Part shown: one piece after another, positions 24,048 to 33,729 of the stretch
Layout: every line of letters starts with the position of its first letter
How positions within the stretch are numbered: the stretch's first letter is position 1
Assembly: GCA_045632845.1 (NCBI GenBank)
Contig: JAZQXL010000010.1
Span: 1 to 56,950, forward strand
DNA from: RGIG4140 sp045632845
GTDB taxonomy: Bacteria > Pseudomonadota > Alphaproteobacteria > CAAHEQ01 > UBA3637
Length of the DNA stretch: 56,950 bases
Reading direction: 5' to 3'
Translations under genes and position numbers: made by a program
Notes under the pieces: model-generated
Told to the model about the DNA's origin: nothing
What the model saw: the letters and a program-made list of their open reading frames with translations, nothing else
The model's database searches: none

Positions 24048-24773
24048 ATGACACAAGAAAAAGACAATAGAACAACTTTACTCATTGGTGAAAAAGGAAT
24101 TGAAAATCTAAAAAAATCAACCGTTTTGGTTGCAGGTTGCGGCGCTGTTGGTGGATTTGCCTTAGAAGCTTTAGCAAGAGCTGGGATTGGCCACTTAATC
24201 ATTGTTGATTTTGACACGTTTGACATCACAAATTTAAATAGACAACTCTTTGCTACAACAAAAACATTGGGCGAACTAAAAACAAACAGTGTTGAAGAAA
24301 GACTTAAATCTATTAATCCCGAGATTAAAATAACACAAAAACCGATTAAAATATCTTCTGAAACAATGGAAGAAGTTTTTTCAATTCAACCAGACTATGT
24401 AATTGATGCCATCGATTCTGTCAATGCAAAAAGTCTTTTTTTAGAAGAATTAATCAATAGAAAAATCCCTTTCATCTCCGCCATGGGAGCCGCACTTAAA
24501 ACTGACTTATCTCGTGTTAAAGTAACTTCTTTTCACAAAACAATTGAATGTCCACTTGCAGCCTTTGTCCGACAAAGATTAAGAAGACGAGGTGTTTCCT
24601 TAAAATTCCCAGTTGTCTTTTCAGATGAGTGTGTTTCTGATAAAAAAGCACTCGCACCACAAAAAGATGCTAACTCTGGCAGAAGAGCCATGGGTTCATT
24701 AGTTACCATGACAGGCATTTTTGGACTAACTTGCGCACATGAAGCTATTTTGTTTTTAGCAAACAAAGAATAA
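24048..24773 (+). CDS. tcdA: tRNA threonylcarbamoyladenosine dehydratase (ThiF/E1-like)
   Basis: The 241-residue E1-like enzyme uses ATP to cyclise t6A37 of tRNAs to ct6A. The nucleotide-binding segment VLVAGCGAVGGFALEALARA is followed by DFDTFDITNLNRQLFA, with the Asp, Asn and Arg of the adenylation site. The later YVIDAIDSVNAK segment is typical of TcdA/CsdL. The protein ends near the membrane-associated C-terminal part seen in longer homologues. It follows tatD by four bases and converges with clpB with a one-base gap and no hairpin terminator. The window also has miaB and mtaB, which act on the same position 37. Confidence 0.92.
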   Translation: MTQEKDNRTTLLIGEKGIENLKKSTVLVAGCGAVGGFALEALARAGIGHLIIVDFDTFDITNLNRQLFATTKTLGELKTNSVEERLKSINPEIKITQKPIKISSETMEEVFSIQPDYVIDAIDSVNAKSLFLEELINRKIPFISAMGAALKTDLSRVKVTSFHKTIECPLAAFVRQRLRRRGVSLKFPVVFSDECVSDKKALAPQKDANSGRRAMGSLVTMTGIFGLTCAHEAILFLANKE

Positions 24774-24774
24774 A

Positions 24775-27282
24775 TTATTTATAAAAACTTAAATGCTCCC
24801 CTTGTGCTTTGACATGGATAGTATCCCCTTCTTGATAAACACCGTCCAATAATTGCAAGGCTAAAGGATTTTCAACTTCTTGTTGAAAAAGTCTTTTCAA
24901 TGGTCGTGCTCCAAACTCTTCATCATATCCTCTTTCAGCCAACCATTCTTTTGCACTTTCATCTAAAACAACAAAAAGTCTTTTTTCTTTTAACCGCTGT
25001 TCTAATTTTGAAAGCTGAATATCAACAATTTTTCGAATATCCTCTTTTTTCAACGGATTAAAAAGTATAATTTCATCCAATCGATTGATAAACTCTGGCT
25101 TAAAAAAACTTTTTAACGAAGCCATCAACTCTTTTTGATTTTGTGATGTTACCAAATTTGAGGTTAAAATCAAAAATGTATTTTTAAAATCAACCGTTCG
25201 CCCTTGACCATCGGTTAAATGTCCTTCATCTAATACTTGCAACAGCACATTAAACACATCTGGATGAGCTTTTTCAACTTCATCAAACAAAATAACTTGA
25301 TATGGTCTTCGTCTAACAGCCTCGGTTAAAACACCCCCTTCATCATACCCAACATATCCTGGAGGAGCCCCAATCAAACGTGAAACCGCATGTTTTTCCA
25401 TATATTCAGACATATCAATACGCACAAATGCTTTTTCTTCATCAAACAAAAATGTAGCCAATGCTTTTGCTAATTCAGTTTTACCAACACCTGTAGGCCC
25501 TAAAAACAAAAAGGAGCCAATCGGTCTGTTGGGATCACTTAGCCCTGATCTTGATCTGCGAACAGCATTTGAAACTGCCGTTACAGCATCTTCTTGACCC
25601 ACAACTTTTTTAACAATCTCTTCTTCCATATGGATCAATTTTTCCTTTTCACTTCCAAGCAATTTGTCTGTTGGAATACCCGTCCACTTAGAAACGATAT
25701 TTGCAATCAAATCTGGTGTTACCACTTCCAAAGTTGATTGTTTCTGATTTTCTTCTTCTAACAAGGCTAATTTTTTTTCAAGTTCAGGAATTTCTTTATA
25801 CTGCAACTCACCAACTTTTTCATACAACCCATCTCTTAAAGCTTTATCAATATCTGTTTTGGCTTTATCCAATTTTTCACGCACAACCAAAGCTTCTTGA
25901 AGATTATGTTTATGCCTATTCCACGCATTGTTTTCTTCAATAGATTGTTTTTCAAGCGTTGTAACTTCTTCTTCAATTTTTTTCAACCGCTCTTTTGAGG
26001 ATAAATCAGTTTCTTTTTTCAATGCTTCCCTTTCAATTTTAAGTTGTATCAAACGTCGATCTAACTCATCTAATTGTTCAGGTTTTGAATCCATGCTGAT
26101 TCTTAATTTACTAGCTGCTTCATCCATCAAATCAATAGCCTTATCTGGCAAAAAGCGATCTGTAATATATCTGTTTGACATAACTGCAGCCGTTACCAGA
26201 GCGGCATCTGAAATGCGAACGCCATGGTGGAGCTCATATTTTTCTTTTAAACCTCTTAAAATAGAAATCGTTTCTTCCACTTTTGGTTCACCCACATAAA
26301 CTGGCTGGAATCTGCGTGCAAAAGCTTGGTCTTTTTCAATATATTTTTGATATTCCTTCAGTGTTGTTGCCCCAATACAATGCAATTCACCCCGTGCAAG
26401 TGCTGGTTTCAATAAATTTGAAGCATCCATTGAACCAGAATTTGCACCAGCACCCACAACAGTGTGCATTTCATCAATGAATAAAATAACAGCCCCATTT
26501 GAAGCTTTCACTTCATCAAGAACAGCTTTTAAACGTTCTTCAAACTCACCACGATATTTAGCTCCTGCAATCAAAGCCCCCATATCCAATCCCATCAATC
26601 GTTTATGCGCCAATGATTCAGGAACATCTTTATGCACAATTCGAAGAGCCAATCCTTCAACAATAGCGGTTTTCCCGACCCCTGGTTCCCCAATTAAAAT
26701 AGGATTGTTTTTTGTCCTGCGAGATAGCACTTGAATGGTGTGCCGAATTTCTTCATCCCGACCAATCACAGGATCTAATTTACCTTGTTCAGCGCATTCA
26801 ATAAAATCAACAGCATATTTTTTTAATGCTTCAAAATTATCCTCAGCGGTTGCAGATTGCGCTGTTCTACCTTGCCGAATTTGATTAATCACTTCATTTA
26901 ATTTTTGACTGTTAATTTTGTATTTAGGATCTAAACTCAATGCCTGTAATAAACGTTCAACTGTTACATATGAATCTTTTGCTTTTTCAGCCATTTGTTC
27001 AGCTGAATCTAAAACTTTTAAAAAATCTTGTGACACAGATGTTTGAACAGACTGCCCTTGCACTCTTGGCAAACTTTCAAATTCATTTGAGATTATTTGA
27101 TAAAGCAAATTTAAATCAACACCTGCTTTTGAAAGCAATGAAGAAGCCATCCCCTCTTTATCATCTAACAACACTTTAAAAAGATGTACAGGTTTTAAAA
27201 ATTGATGATTATTGCGAACAGCTAAAGATTCGGCTGACTGAATAAAACCTTTAGACCTATCTGTTAATTTTTCATGATTCAT
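24775..27282 (-). CDS. clpB: ATP-dependent disaggregase ClpB
   Basis: An 835-residue Hsp100 chaperone that extracts polypeptides from aggregates together with DnaK. It has the N-terminal Clp repeat domain (about 1-145) and NBD1 with Walker A GEPGVGKTAIVEG. A coiled-coil M domain of about 120 residues separates NBD1 from NBD2, which distinguishes ClpB from ClpA/ClpC. NBD2 has Walker A GPTGVGKTELAKA. I start at the ATG at 27282, with a GAGG site, because the longer in-frame version would contain the promoter. An RpoH-type promoter lies just upstream. The gene is monocistronic. Confidence 0.96.
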   Translation of the reverse strand: MNHEKLTDRSKGFIQSAESLAVRNNHQFLKPVHLFKVLLDDKEGMASSLLSKAGVDLNLLYQIISNEFESLPRVQGQSVQTSVSQDFLKVLDSAEQMAEKAKDSYVTVERLLQALSLDPKYKINSQKLNEVINQIRQGRTAQSATAEDNFEALKKYAVDFIECAEQGKLDPVIGRDEEIRHTIQVLSRRTKNNPILIGEPGVGKTAIVEGLALRIVHKDVPESLAHKRLMGLDMGALIAGAKYRGEFEERLKAVLDEVKASNGAVILFIDEMHTVVGAGANSGSMDASNLLKPALARGELHCIGATTLKEYQKYIEKDQAFARRFQPVYVGEPKVEETISILRGLKEKYELHHGVRISDAALVTAAVMSNRYITDRFLPDKAIDLMDEAASKLRISMDSKPEQLDELDRRLIQLKIEREALKKETDLSSKERLKKIEEEVTTLEKQSIEENNAWNRHKHNLQEALVVREKLDKAKTDIDKALRDGLYEKVGELQYKEIPELEKKLALLEEENQKQSTLEVVTPDLIANIVSKWTGIPTDKLLGSEKEKLIHMEEEIVKKVVGQEDAVTAVSNAVRRSRSGLSDPNRPIGSFLFLGPTGVGKTELAKALATFLFDEEKAFVRIDMSEYMEKHAVSRLIGAPPGYVGYDEGGVLTEAVRRRPYQVILFDEVEKAHPDVFNVLLQVLDEGHLTDGQGRTVDFKNTFLILTSNLVTSQNQKELMASLKSFFKPEFINRLDEIILFNPLKKEDIRKIVDIQLSKLEQRLKEKRLFVVLDESAKEWLAERGYDEEFGARPLKRLFQQEVENPLALQLLDGVYQEGDTIHVKAQGEHLSFYK

Positions 27283-27300
27283 AATGCACCTCACTTTCTT

Positions 27301-27331
27301 AATACATAGGTACTTATGCCCCTTTTTCAAG
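27301..27331 (-). promoter_or_regulatory. RpoH (sigma32)-type heat-shock promoter of clpB
   Basis: Minus-strand CTTG (27328-27331), a 17-base spacer, then CCTATGTATT (27301-27310). This matches the alphaproteobacterial RpoH consensus CTTG-N17/18-CYTATNTNNG except for the last position. htpG carries a matching element with the same spacer. Confidence 0.78.
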
Positions 27332-27362
27332 AGGGCAAATTAAAAAGATATCTCAAACAAAA

Positions 27363-29747
27363 TTAAGCTGTTTCAAGAACAGTAGATGCTTCTTCTTTTT
27401 GAACAACAGGCTCTTGGTTCAATTCAACTTGATGCAAAACTTCTTGTGTCATAGATTTTGCATCACCTAACAACCAAATCAAATCACCTTCTTCAAAAGT
27501 AAATGCAGATTCTGGATTGATAAATAAAGATGATTTTCTTTCAACCCCAATAACCAAACATTTTGTTTTATTTCTGATTTCAGCATCAACAATATTATGA
27601 TTAATCAATCCCGAATTTGGTGTAACCAAAAAAGCACAACTCAACAAAATTGTTTTATCTCTTGCAGTTAAAGCATCCTCTTCTTGTGCCAAAATATATT
27701 CATGCAAACTTAAAGGTTTTTCAAAAACATTAATTTCAACACCTTTCTTTTTCGCAGCAGATTTAAAACGTGCTAATTGTTTTCCCGTACCAACAAAAGT
27801 TAACACATCTCCTTCACAAAGTTTTTCACCCGATCTTGGAATATTAATCACTTGTTCCCCACGCACAATTTTAAAAATATTCATAGCATATTTTTCACGC
27901 AGAGAAGTTTCTTTTAAATATTTTCCAACCAAATCACTTTCACTTGTTAATTTTCCAACCAAAACTTCCAAAGAAGAATCGAGCCATTCTTTTTCTGAAA
28001 CATTTAAGTTTTCAGTTTCTTTAATTTGGTTTTCAATTTGCTCTCTGTTTAAATTGATTAAGAAATGCGTTTCAATTTTCATATATTGGGTTGCAATCCA
28101 CTGTGATTTAAACAAAAGATAGATTGTTAACACAACCAACATAAATGTTACGTAAGGATTGATTGTTAACAATTGGTGGATCACAATCATAACAAACATA
28201 GCAACCATCAAAACTTTAAATGCTGTTAGCATTAATAAAGGCAAGCGATTTGCTTTTTTTTCAACCCACAAATCAATATACAATTTTGAAAATTTGCCTT
28301 TTACAACAAGTAAAGCATTTAAAAATGGAGCCATTAAAATAAGAGTAATCCCAGTCATAATCACACGACCAAACAACCCTGGAACCATTTCCATAAACAG
28401 TGGCTTTAACAAATGAAATGAAAGGTTCATAATCCCAATTAAAATAATTGAGAACAATAAAATTCTTAAAAAATAAGCTTTAAAAAGAGCATTCCAAACA
28501 CTGTTGTCTTCATTTTTATCCGCACGATACTGCATTAATGTTTTTTTGATAAACAACTTCATATTTAACGGCATTTCATCACGCAGCTTATTATAAAATG
28601 GTACAGCAGATTTAATCATCAATGGCGTTGTAAATGTTGTTAATACGGAAACTGCAACAATAATTGGATATACTTCAGGACTTAAAACGCCCAAGCTCAA
28701 ACCAAGTGATGCAATAATAAAGGCAAACTCACCAACTTGCGCTAATGAAAAACCGCACAAAATAGCTGTTCTTGGTGTTTGTCCTGAAATGATAAAACCA
28801 AGACAAGAAAAGGCAACTTTTCCAAGTATAACAATCAATGAAATATAAAAAATTGGTTGTGCATATTGGATAAACATGGAGGGGTTAACCATCATACCAA
28901 CAGACACAAAGAATACCGCACCAAAAAAGTCTTTAACAGGTTTTAAGATGTGTTCAATGCGTCCAGCAACATCTGACCCAGCCAAAATTGCCCCCATAAT
29001 AAAGGCTCCTAAAGCAGATGAGAATCCAGATGAAGTGGCAAGTAAAACCATTCCCAAACACAAAGCGACAGAGATAATCAAAAGCGTTTCATCATTCAAA
29101 AATTTTGATATTTTTTTCATAAATGTTGGAACAACATAAATACCAATGACAAAGCAAAGAACAAGGAAAAATGTCAACTTCATTGTGCTAATGAGCAACT
29201 CGGTTCCATTCACACTTTGACTTAATGCAACGGTTGGTAACAAAACCAAAAGCAAAATACCCACAATGTCTTCAATGATTAAAACACCAAAAACAAGATC
29301 GGTAAATTTCATTTTTTTCAAATTCAACTCTTCAAATGCTTTAATAATAATTGTTGTTGAAGACATTGAAATCATTCCACCTAAAAACAAACTGTTCATT
29401 GGAGACCACCCAAGTAAAAGACCTGTTGAATATCCAATAAAAAGCAAAAATACAAGGTTCATCATCCCCGTGATAACGGCTGTTTTCCCGACATTAAGAA
29501 TTTTTCGAAAACTAAACTCCAACCCCAAACTAAACAATAAAAAGATAACCCCAATATCAGCCCAAATGGTTATATTTTCTTTATCTGTCACAGAAGGAAA
29601 GAGAGTTAAATAAGGACCTGCAATAATACCTGCCAACACGTATCCTAAAACGACTGGTTGCTTCAATCGTTTAAATAACAATGTAATCAAACCAGCATAA
29701 ATGGAAATAAGTGTTAAATCCGTAATCAACGGTGGCAATCCGTGCAT
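27363..29747 (-). CDS. KefB-like cation:proton antiporter with RCK-type C-terminal domains
   Basis: A 794-residue protein of the CPA2 family. The first about 385 residues form a 12-13 helix exchanger domain beginning PPLITDLTLISIYAG and containing FKRLKQPVVLGYVLAGIIAGP, typical of KefB/CPA2. Further hydrophobic helices (about 420-560) form a second membrane block, and a cytosolic end follows. That end has two TrkA-C/RCK-C-like beta-rich modules: the first around GEKLCEGDVLTFVGTGKQLA, the second around FTFEEGDLIWLLGD. Members exchange K+ or Na+ for protons and are gated by ligands on the RCK part. The additional membrane block is longer than in E. coli KefB. No kefF-type partner is next to it. 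Confidence 0.85.
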   Translation of the reverse strand: MHGLPPLITDLTLISIYAGLITLLFKRLKQPVVLGYVLAGIIAGPYLTLFPSVTDKENITIWADIGVIFLLFSLGLEFSFRKILNVGKTAVITGMMNLVFLLFIGYSTGLLLGWSPMNSLFLGGMISMSSTTIIIKAFEELNLKKMKFTDLVFGVLIIEDIVGILLLVLLPTVALSQSVNGTELLISTMKLTFFLVLCFVIGIYVVPTFMKKISKFLNDETLLIISVALCLGMVLLATSSGFSSALGAFIMGAILAGSDVAGRIEHILKPVKDFFGAVFFVSVGMMVNPSMFIQYAQPIFYISLIVILGKVAFSCLGFIISGQTPRTAILCGFSLAQVGEFAFIIASLGLSLGVLSPEVYPIIVAVSVLTTFTTPLMIKSAVPFYNKLRDEMPLNMKLFIKKTLMQYRADKNEDNSVWNALFKAYFLRILLFSIILIGIMNLSFHLLKPLFMEMVPGLFGRVIMTGITLILMAPFLNALLVVKGKFSKLYIDLWVEKKANRLPLLMLTAFKVLMVAMFVMIVIHQLLTINPYVTFMLVVLTIYLLFKSQWIATQYMKIETHFLINLNREQIENQIKETENLNVSEKEWLDSSLEVLVGKLTSESDLVGKYLKETSLREKYAMNIFKIVRGEQVINIPRSGEKLCEGDVLTFVGTGKQLARFKSAAKKKGVEINVFEKPLSLHEYILAQEEDALTARDKTILLSCAFLVTPNSGLINHNIVDAEIRNKTKCLVIGVERKSSLFINPESAFTFEEGDLIWLLGDAKSMTQEVLHQVELNQEPVVQKEEASTVLETA

Positions 29748-29837
29748 TATTTATCTCCCCAAAAATGTAAATTGATTTTTCTTATTTTTTTATTACAAAA
29801 AATGTAAAAAATCAATAGGTACAACAAAAAAAATGCA

Positions 29838-31649
29838 CTAGTTTTCTTCTGCTAGAAGTTGCAATTCCAACCACAAATTTTCAGCTTCTTCAATTTTGTT
29901 TTTTAAATCTGTTAATTTAAGAGCATATTCATTGAATTTTTTTGAATCTTCTTGATACAAGACTGGATCATTCAGTTTGTTTTCCAATACTTTAGCTTCA
30001 TTTTCCAAGGCTTCGATTTGAAAAGGTAACTTTTCCAACTGATGTTTTTGCGTAAAGGTCAATTTCTTTGTTTTTGGTTGAACCGCTGTTTGAACTGAAA
30101 CAACATCTTCTTTGGGTTTGCTTTTAGTTGGTGTTTTTTTATCTTCTTTTTGTTTCAAAATTGTTAGCAAATCAGAATATGTACCTACATGTTCCAAAAT
30201 TGACCCATCACCCCTCATATAAAGCAAAGAGACAGCAACTTTATCCAAAAAATCTCGATCGTGACTAACAATCAAAACTGTTCCGTCATACTCATCCAAA
30301 ACTTCTTGCAACAGATCAAGCGTATCAATATCTAAATCATTTGTTGGCTCATCTAATACCAAAAAATTAGATGGTTTTGATAAAATCAATGCCAACATTA
30401 AACGATTTTTTTCACCCCCAGACAAAATTCCAACAGGAGAATTTGCTTGAGCAGAAGTGAACAAAAAGTCTTTTAAATAAGAAACAACATGCCGGTAATG
30501 ACCTCTAACAAAAATGTGATCCCCTTCTGGGCACAAAGTTTTCCACAATGTTTTTTTAGGATCAAGCTCTATTCTGTTTTGATCAAAATAACCTTCTTCC
30601 AAATTTTTAGCAATTCGAACAAACCCAGAATCAGGTTCCAAGCGTTTTGTTAAAAGTTTAATCAATGTTGATTTACCTGCCCCATTTGGACCCACAATTC
30701 CAATTTTATTCCCCCGCAAAATCCGCACCGAAAAATCTTTAACCAAACAACGATCCCCGAATGATTTTGAAATATGCTTTGCTTCAGAAATCATTTTGGA
30801 TTGAATAGCACCTTTATCCACCTCCAACTTAACTGACCCCGTTTGCTTGATTTGATTTTTTCTTTCCAAACGCAACTGTTGCAACCTGCGAAGACGACCC
30901 ATATTACGTTTTCTTCTTGCTGTTACACCTTTATGAAGCCACTCAGTTTCTTCCTGAATGCGTTTGTTCAAGTTTTTTTGCTCAATAATTTCTTGATTAA
31001 TAATCTCTTCTTGCCATTCATTAAAAAAAGCATACCCCTTGTCATTCACATGCAAAGAACCTCGATCCAACCAAATTGTTGCTGTTGAAATATTTGTTAA
31101 AAATCGTCGATCGTGACTAATCACAACAACTGCACCTGAAAAGTTTTGAATAATTTCTTCCAATTTTTCAATCGTCACAATATCCAAATGGTTCGTCGGT
31201 TCGTCTAACAGCAAAATATCTGGCTCTTGAATAAGAGCATGCGCAAGAGAGGCTTTCTTCTTTTCCCCACCTGAAGCTGTTGCAACATCTTGATTAGCAT
31301 TGATATCTAATTTATCAATCAAAATATCAGCTTTGTATTCTGCATGTTCATCTGCTTTTGAAAGACCTGAACAGATGTATTCTTTCAACGTAGAAAAACC
31401 CGATAAATTAGATTCTTGATCCATATAAGCGACCTTGATTGCAGGTTGAGAAAAAACCTCACCCGAATCAACTTCCATCAACCCTGCAATAACTTTTAAC
31501 AAGGTGGATTTACCCGATCCATTTCGACCAATCAAACAGATTTTATCCCCTTGCTTAATATGAAGCGTCAAATCATCAAACAACGGATTTAATCCAAAAT
31601 GCAAAGATATGTTTTTAAGTGAAAAAATTGGTGCTGAAAAATCTGCCAT
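29838..31649 (-). CDS. uup: ABC-F family ATPase, Uup type
   Basis: The 603-residue soluble protein has two ABC ATPase domains. The Walker A motifs are GRNGSGKST and GPNGAGKST; the signatures are ASGGEKKKA and LSGGEKNRL; the Walker B segments are ILLLDEPTNHLDI and FLVLDEPTNDLDI. There is a C-terminal coiled coil of about 70 residues (QLEKLPFQIEALENEAKVLE). ABC-F proteins act on ribosomes; Uup is linked to DNA-branch handling and translation. The interdomain linker contains the arm/P-site interaction region with basic residues (TARRKRNMGRLRRLQQLRLE). Length and layout fit Uup rather than EttA. Confidence 0.92.
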   Translation of the reverse strand: MADFSAPIFSLKNISLHFGLNPLFDDLTLHIKQGDKICLIGRNGSGKSTLLKVIAGLMEVDSGEVFSQPAIKVAYMDQESNLSGFSTLKEYICSGLSKADEHAEYKADILIDKLDINANQDVATASGGEKKKASLAHALIQEPDILLLDEPTNHLDIVTIEKLEEIIQNFSGAVVVISHDRRFLTNISTATIWLDRGSLHVNDKGYAFFNEWQEEIINQEIIEQKNLNKRIQEETEWLHKGVTARRKRNMGRLRRLQQLRLERKNQIKQTGSVKLEVDKGAIQSKMISEAKHISKSFGDRCLVKDFSVRILRGNKIGIVGPNGAGKSTLIKLLTKRLEPDSGFVRIAKNLEEGYFDQNRIELDPKKTLWKTLCPEGDHIFVRGHYRHVVSYLKDFLFTSAQANSPVGILSGGEKNRLMLALILSKPSNFLVLDEPTNDLDIDTLDLLQEVLDEYDGTVLIVSHDRDFLDKVAVSLLYMRGDGSILEHVGTYSDLLTILKQKEDKKTPTKSKPKEDVVSVQTAVQPKTKKLTFTQKHQLEKLPFQIEALENEAKVLENKLNDPVLYQEDSKKFNEYALKLTDLKNKIEEAENLWLELQLLAEEN

Positions 31650-31727
31650 ATAAAACTCTCATTCCTAAACTTTAAAGAAATATATCATAAATTCTTAAAA
31701 ATTGGAATATCCTTTTCAAAAAAAGCC

Positions 31728-31756
31728 TTGTTGAAGGATTAAATATTTTATATATT
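31728..31756 (+). promoter_or_regulatory. Putative promoter of the metallophosphoesterase-zupT pair
   Basis: -35 TTGTTG (31728-31733), a 17-base spacer and -10 TATATT (31751-31756), about 41 bases before the ATG at 31798. The -35 match is moderate. Confidence 0.5.
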
Positions 31757-31797
31757 AATTTAAAATATAAGAGTTATTCACACTATTAGGAGCTACA

Positions 31798-32886
31798 ATG
31801 TTTTTGATTTATTCATTTTTGTTTATGAGTGTTATTTATGGCTATGTTGAATGGCGATTAATCAGTCTGCTTGCTGCGCCAACAAGCGTTAAAATTTTGC
31901 TCTCGCTCATTTTGCTCCCTGCCCTTTTTAATTTGTGGGTCATTTTATTTTTTGGTGATTCAATTCCAACTTGGGTATCCAAAGTTTTTGCAACATCTCA
32001 AATTTTGTTGGTTTATTTATTTGCTGCTACTTTCTTTTTAGATTTGTATCGCCTCATCCACCCTGTGTATAACTTTATCCCCAACGTTGTGGTTATCTGT
32101 TGTATATTGGCAAGTGTTTACGCTTCTTTTAACGCAACTCTTGTTCCAAAAGTTAAAGAAGTTGAACTTAGAACAAACCTTCTTTCAAGTGAAAAACCCA
32201 ATCTTAAAATTGCACAACTTTCAGACTTTCATATCGGACAAGGATTCGATGGGCAATGGCTTGATAAAACCATTGAAAAAACAAACTCATTAAAACCAGA
32301 TCTTATTGTTATAACGGGTGACTTAATCGACAATAGCCCCGCTGTTTTAGGCCGTGATATTAAAAAACTCAAAAAACTGAATGCACCTTTAGGAGTTTAT
32401 GTCGTTTTTGGAAATCATGAATATTATCACCACCCAAATGAGTGGAAAAACTTTTTCAAAAAAATAGATTTGCCTGTTTTAAAAAATGAAAACTTAACCC
32501 TTTCTCACCACGGGCAAAAAATCACTTTGGCAGGCATTGATTTTGGGATGAAATACACTGATAAAAAGGCCGAATTGCTACTTCAAGAAACATTCAAAAA
32601 CAGTGATCAAAACACTTTGCGCATTTTGTTGGCCCACCATCCTCATGTGTTTAAAAAGACAGAAAATTACAACATCTTTTTGCAACTTTCAGGCCACACA
32701 CATGGCGGTATGACATTTCCTGTTGATATGATTGTCAAACTCTCAAACAAAGGTTTTTTAAGAGGATTATATCAAAACAAAAACGCTTATCTCTATGTTT
32801 CAAATGGAACAGGTTTGTGGGGCGGTTTCCCTGCAAGGATTGGCACATTCAACGAAATTACACTTATCACTATCAAAGGGGAATAA
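31798..32886 (+). CDS. Membrane-anchored metallophosphoesterase (YaeI-like)
   Basis: A 362-residue protein with four N-terminal hydrophobic segments (about residues 1-22, 30-50, 60-80 and 95-112) followed by a calcineurin-like phosphoesterase domain. The metal and catalytic motifs are all visible: SDFHIG (DxH), TGDLID (GDxxD), FGNHEYY (GNHE), LLAHHPHVF, and GHTHGG (GHxH). Relatives include YaeI/LpxG-type enzymes that act on membrane phospholipids or UDP-diacylglucosamine. The substrate here is unknown. The gene has an AGGAG site and runs three bases into zupT, so the two are co-transcribed. Confidence 0.88.
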   Translation: MFLIYSFLFMSVIYGYVEWRLISLLAAPTSVKILLSLILLPALFNLWVILFFGDSIPTWVSKVFATSQILLVYLFAATFFLDLYRLIHPVYNFIPNVVVICCILASVYASFNATLVPKVKEVELRTNLLSSEKPNLKIAQLSDFHIGQGFDGQWLDKTIEKTNSLKPDLIVITGDLIDNSPAVLGRDIKKLKKLNAPLGVYVVFGNHEYYHHPNEWKNFFKKIDLPVLKNENLTLSHHGQKITLAGIDFGMKYTDKKAELLLQETFKNSDQNTLRILLAHHPHVFKKTENYNIFLQLSGHTHGGMTFPVDMIVKLSNKGFLRGLYQNKNAYLYVSNGTGLWGGFPARIGTFNEITLITIKGE

Positions 32887-32889
32887 TCC

Positions 32890-33687
32890 ATGTTTGAAAA
32901 CAGCTTTTTATTTGCTTTTAGTTTAACATTATTAACAGGTCTTTCAACAGGGATTGGATCGCTCATCGCCTTCTTTTTGAAAAAAGAAAATTTTAAATTC
33001 CTTTCATTTATGTTAGGATTTTCAGCAGGGGTTATGATTTATGTTTCATTCACAACCTTGTTGCCAGAAGCAGAAACTCTGTTAAAAAAAACATACACAC
33101 CCAAACTTACTATTTTGATTTCAAACCTTGCCTTTTTTGGTGGTATTTTTCTTGCAACAATGATTGATAAACTTGTGCCAGAACCACACGAAATTTCTGA
33201 AAAATCACCCTCAAAAAAAACAGCCGTAGAAACAACAAAACTTTTGAAAACAGGCGTGTTTGTTGCCATTATTTTAGCCATTCACAATTTCCCCGAAGGG
33301 CTATCCACATTTATTTCTGCTTTAACAGAAACATCCATCGGTTATTCCGTTGCTCTTGCTATGGCACTTCACAACATCCCTGAAGGAATCGCTGTATCTA
33401 TCCCTATTTTTTATGCCACAGGAAGTGCAAAAAAAGCTTTTGCTTTTTCATTTCTCTCAGGACTGATTGAACCTGTTGGCGCAATTTTTGGATATTTTAT
33501 CTTGTTACCACTTATTTCTCATCAACTCATGGGATCCATTTTTGCATTCATTGCAGGGATTATGATTTATATTTCCTTTGCAAGCCTTTATCCTCTAGCA
33601 CAAAAAACAGCAAATGGGAAACTAAGTATTCATGGTTTGTTTTCTGGCTTTTTAATTATGGCAATTTGCCTTTTCCTTCTAGCATAA
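32890..33687 (+). CDS. zupT: ZIP-family zinc transporter
   Basis: A 265-residue membrane protein with about eight helices. The ZIP metal-binding motifs are clear: HNFPEGLSTF in helix 4 and HNIPEGIAVSIP in helix 5, each giving His, Asn/Pro and Glu ligands. It is of the ZupT type, which takes up Zn2+ and other divalent metals. The loop between helices 3 and 4 is short and has few histidines (EPHEISEK). It is the second gene after the phosphoesterase and is followed by a bidirectional terminator facing htpG. Confidence 0.93.
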   Translation: MFENSFLFAFSLTLLTGLSTGIGSLIAFFLKKENFKFLSFMLGFSAGVMIYVSFTTLLPEAETLLKKTYTPKLTILISNLAFFGGIFLATMIDKLVPEPHEISEKSPSKKTAVETTKLLKTGVFVAIILAIHNFPEGLSTFISALTETSIGYSVALAMALHNIPEGIAVSIPIFYATGSAKKAFAFSFLSGLIEPVGAIFGYFILLPLISHQLMGSIFAFIAGIMIYISFASLYPLAQKTANGKLSIHGLFSGFLIMAICLFLLA

Positions 33688-33716
33688 AAAAACGCCCGAT
33701 TTTTCGAGCGCTTTTT
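33686..33716. terminator. Bidirectional terminator between zupT and htpG
   Basis: A run of A is followed by CGCCCGA, a short T loop, TCGAGCG and a T run (one C-A mismatch in the stem). It lies between convergent zupT and htpG. A similar hairpin with the same C-A mismatch lies at 54725. Confidence 0.75.
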
Positions 33717-33729
33717 ACCCAACTTTAAC

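Noticed and set aside
27283..27330. Longer N-terminus for ClpB starting near 27330
   Set aside because: That region contains the RpoH-type promoter and the ribosome site; the ATG at 27282 gives the normal ClpB start.
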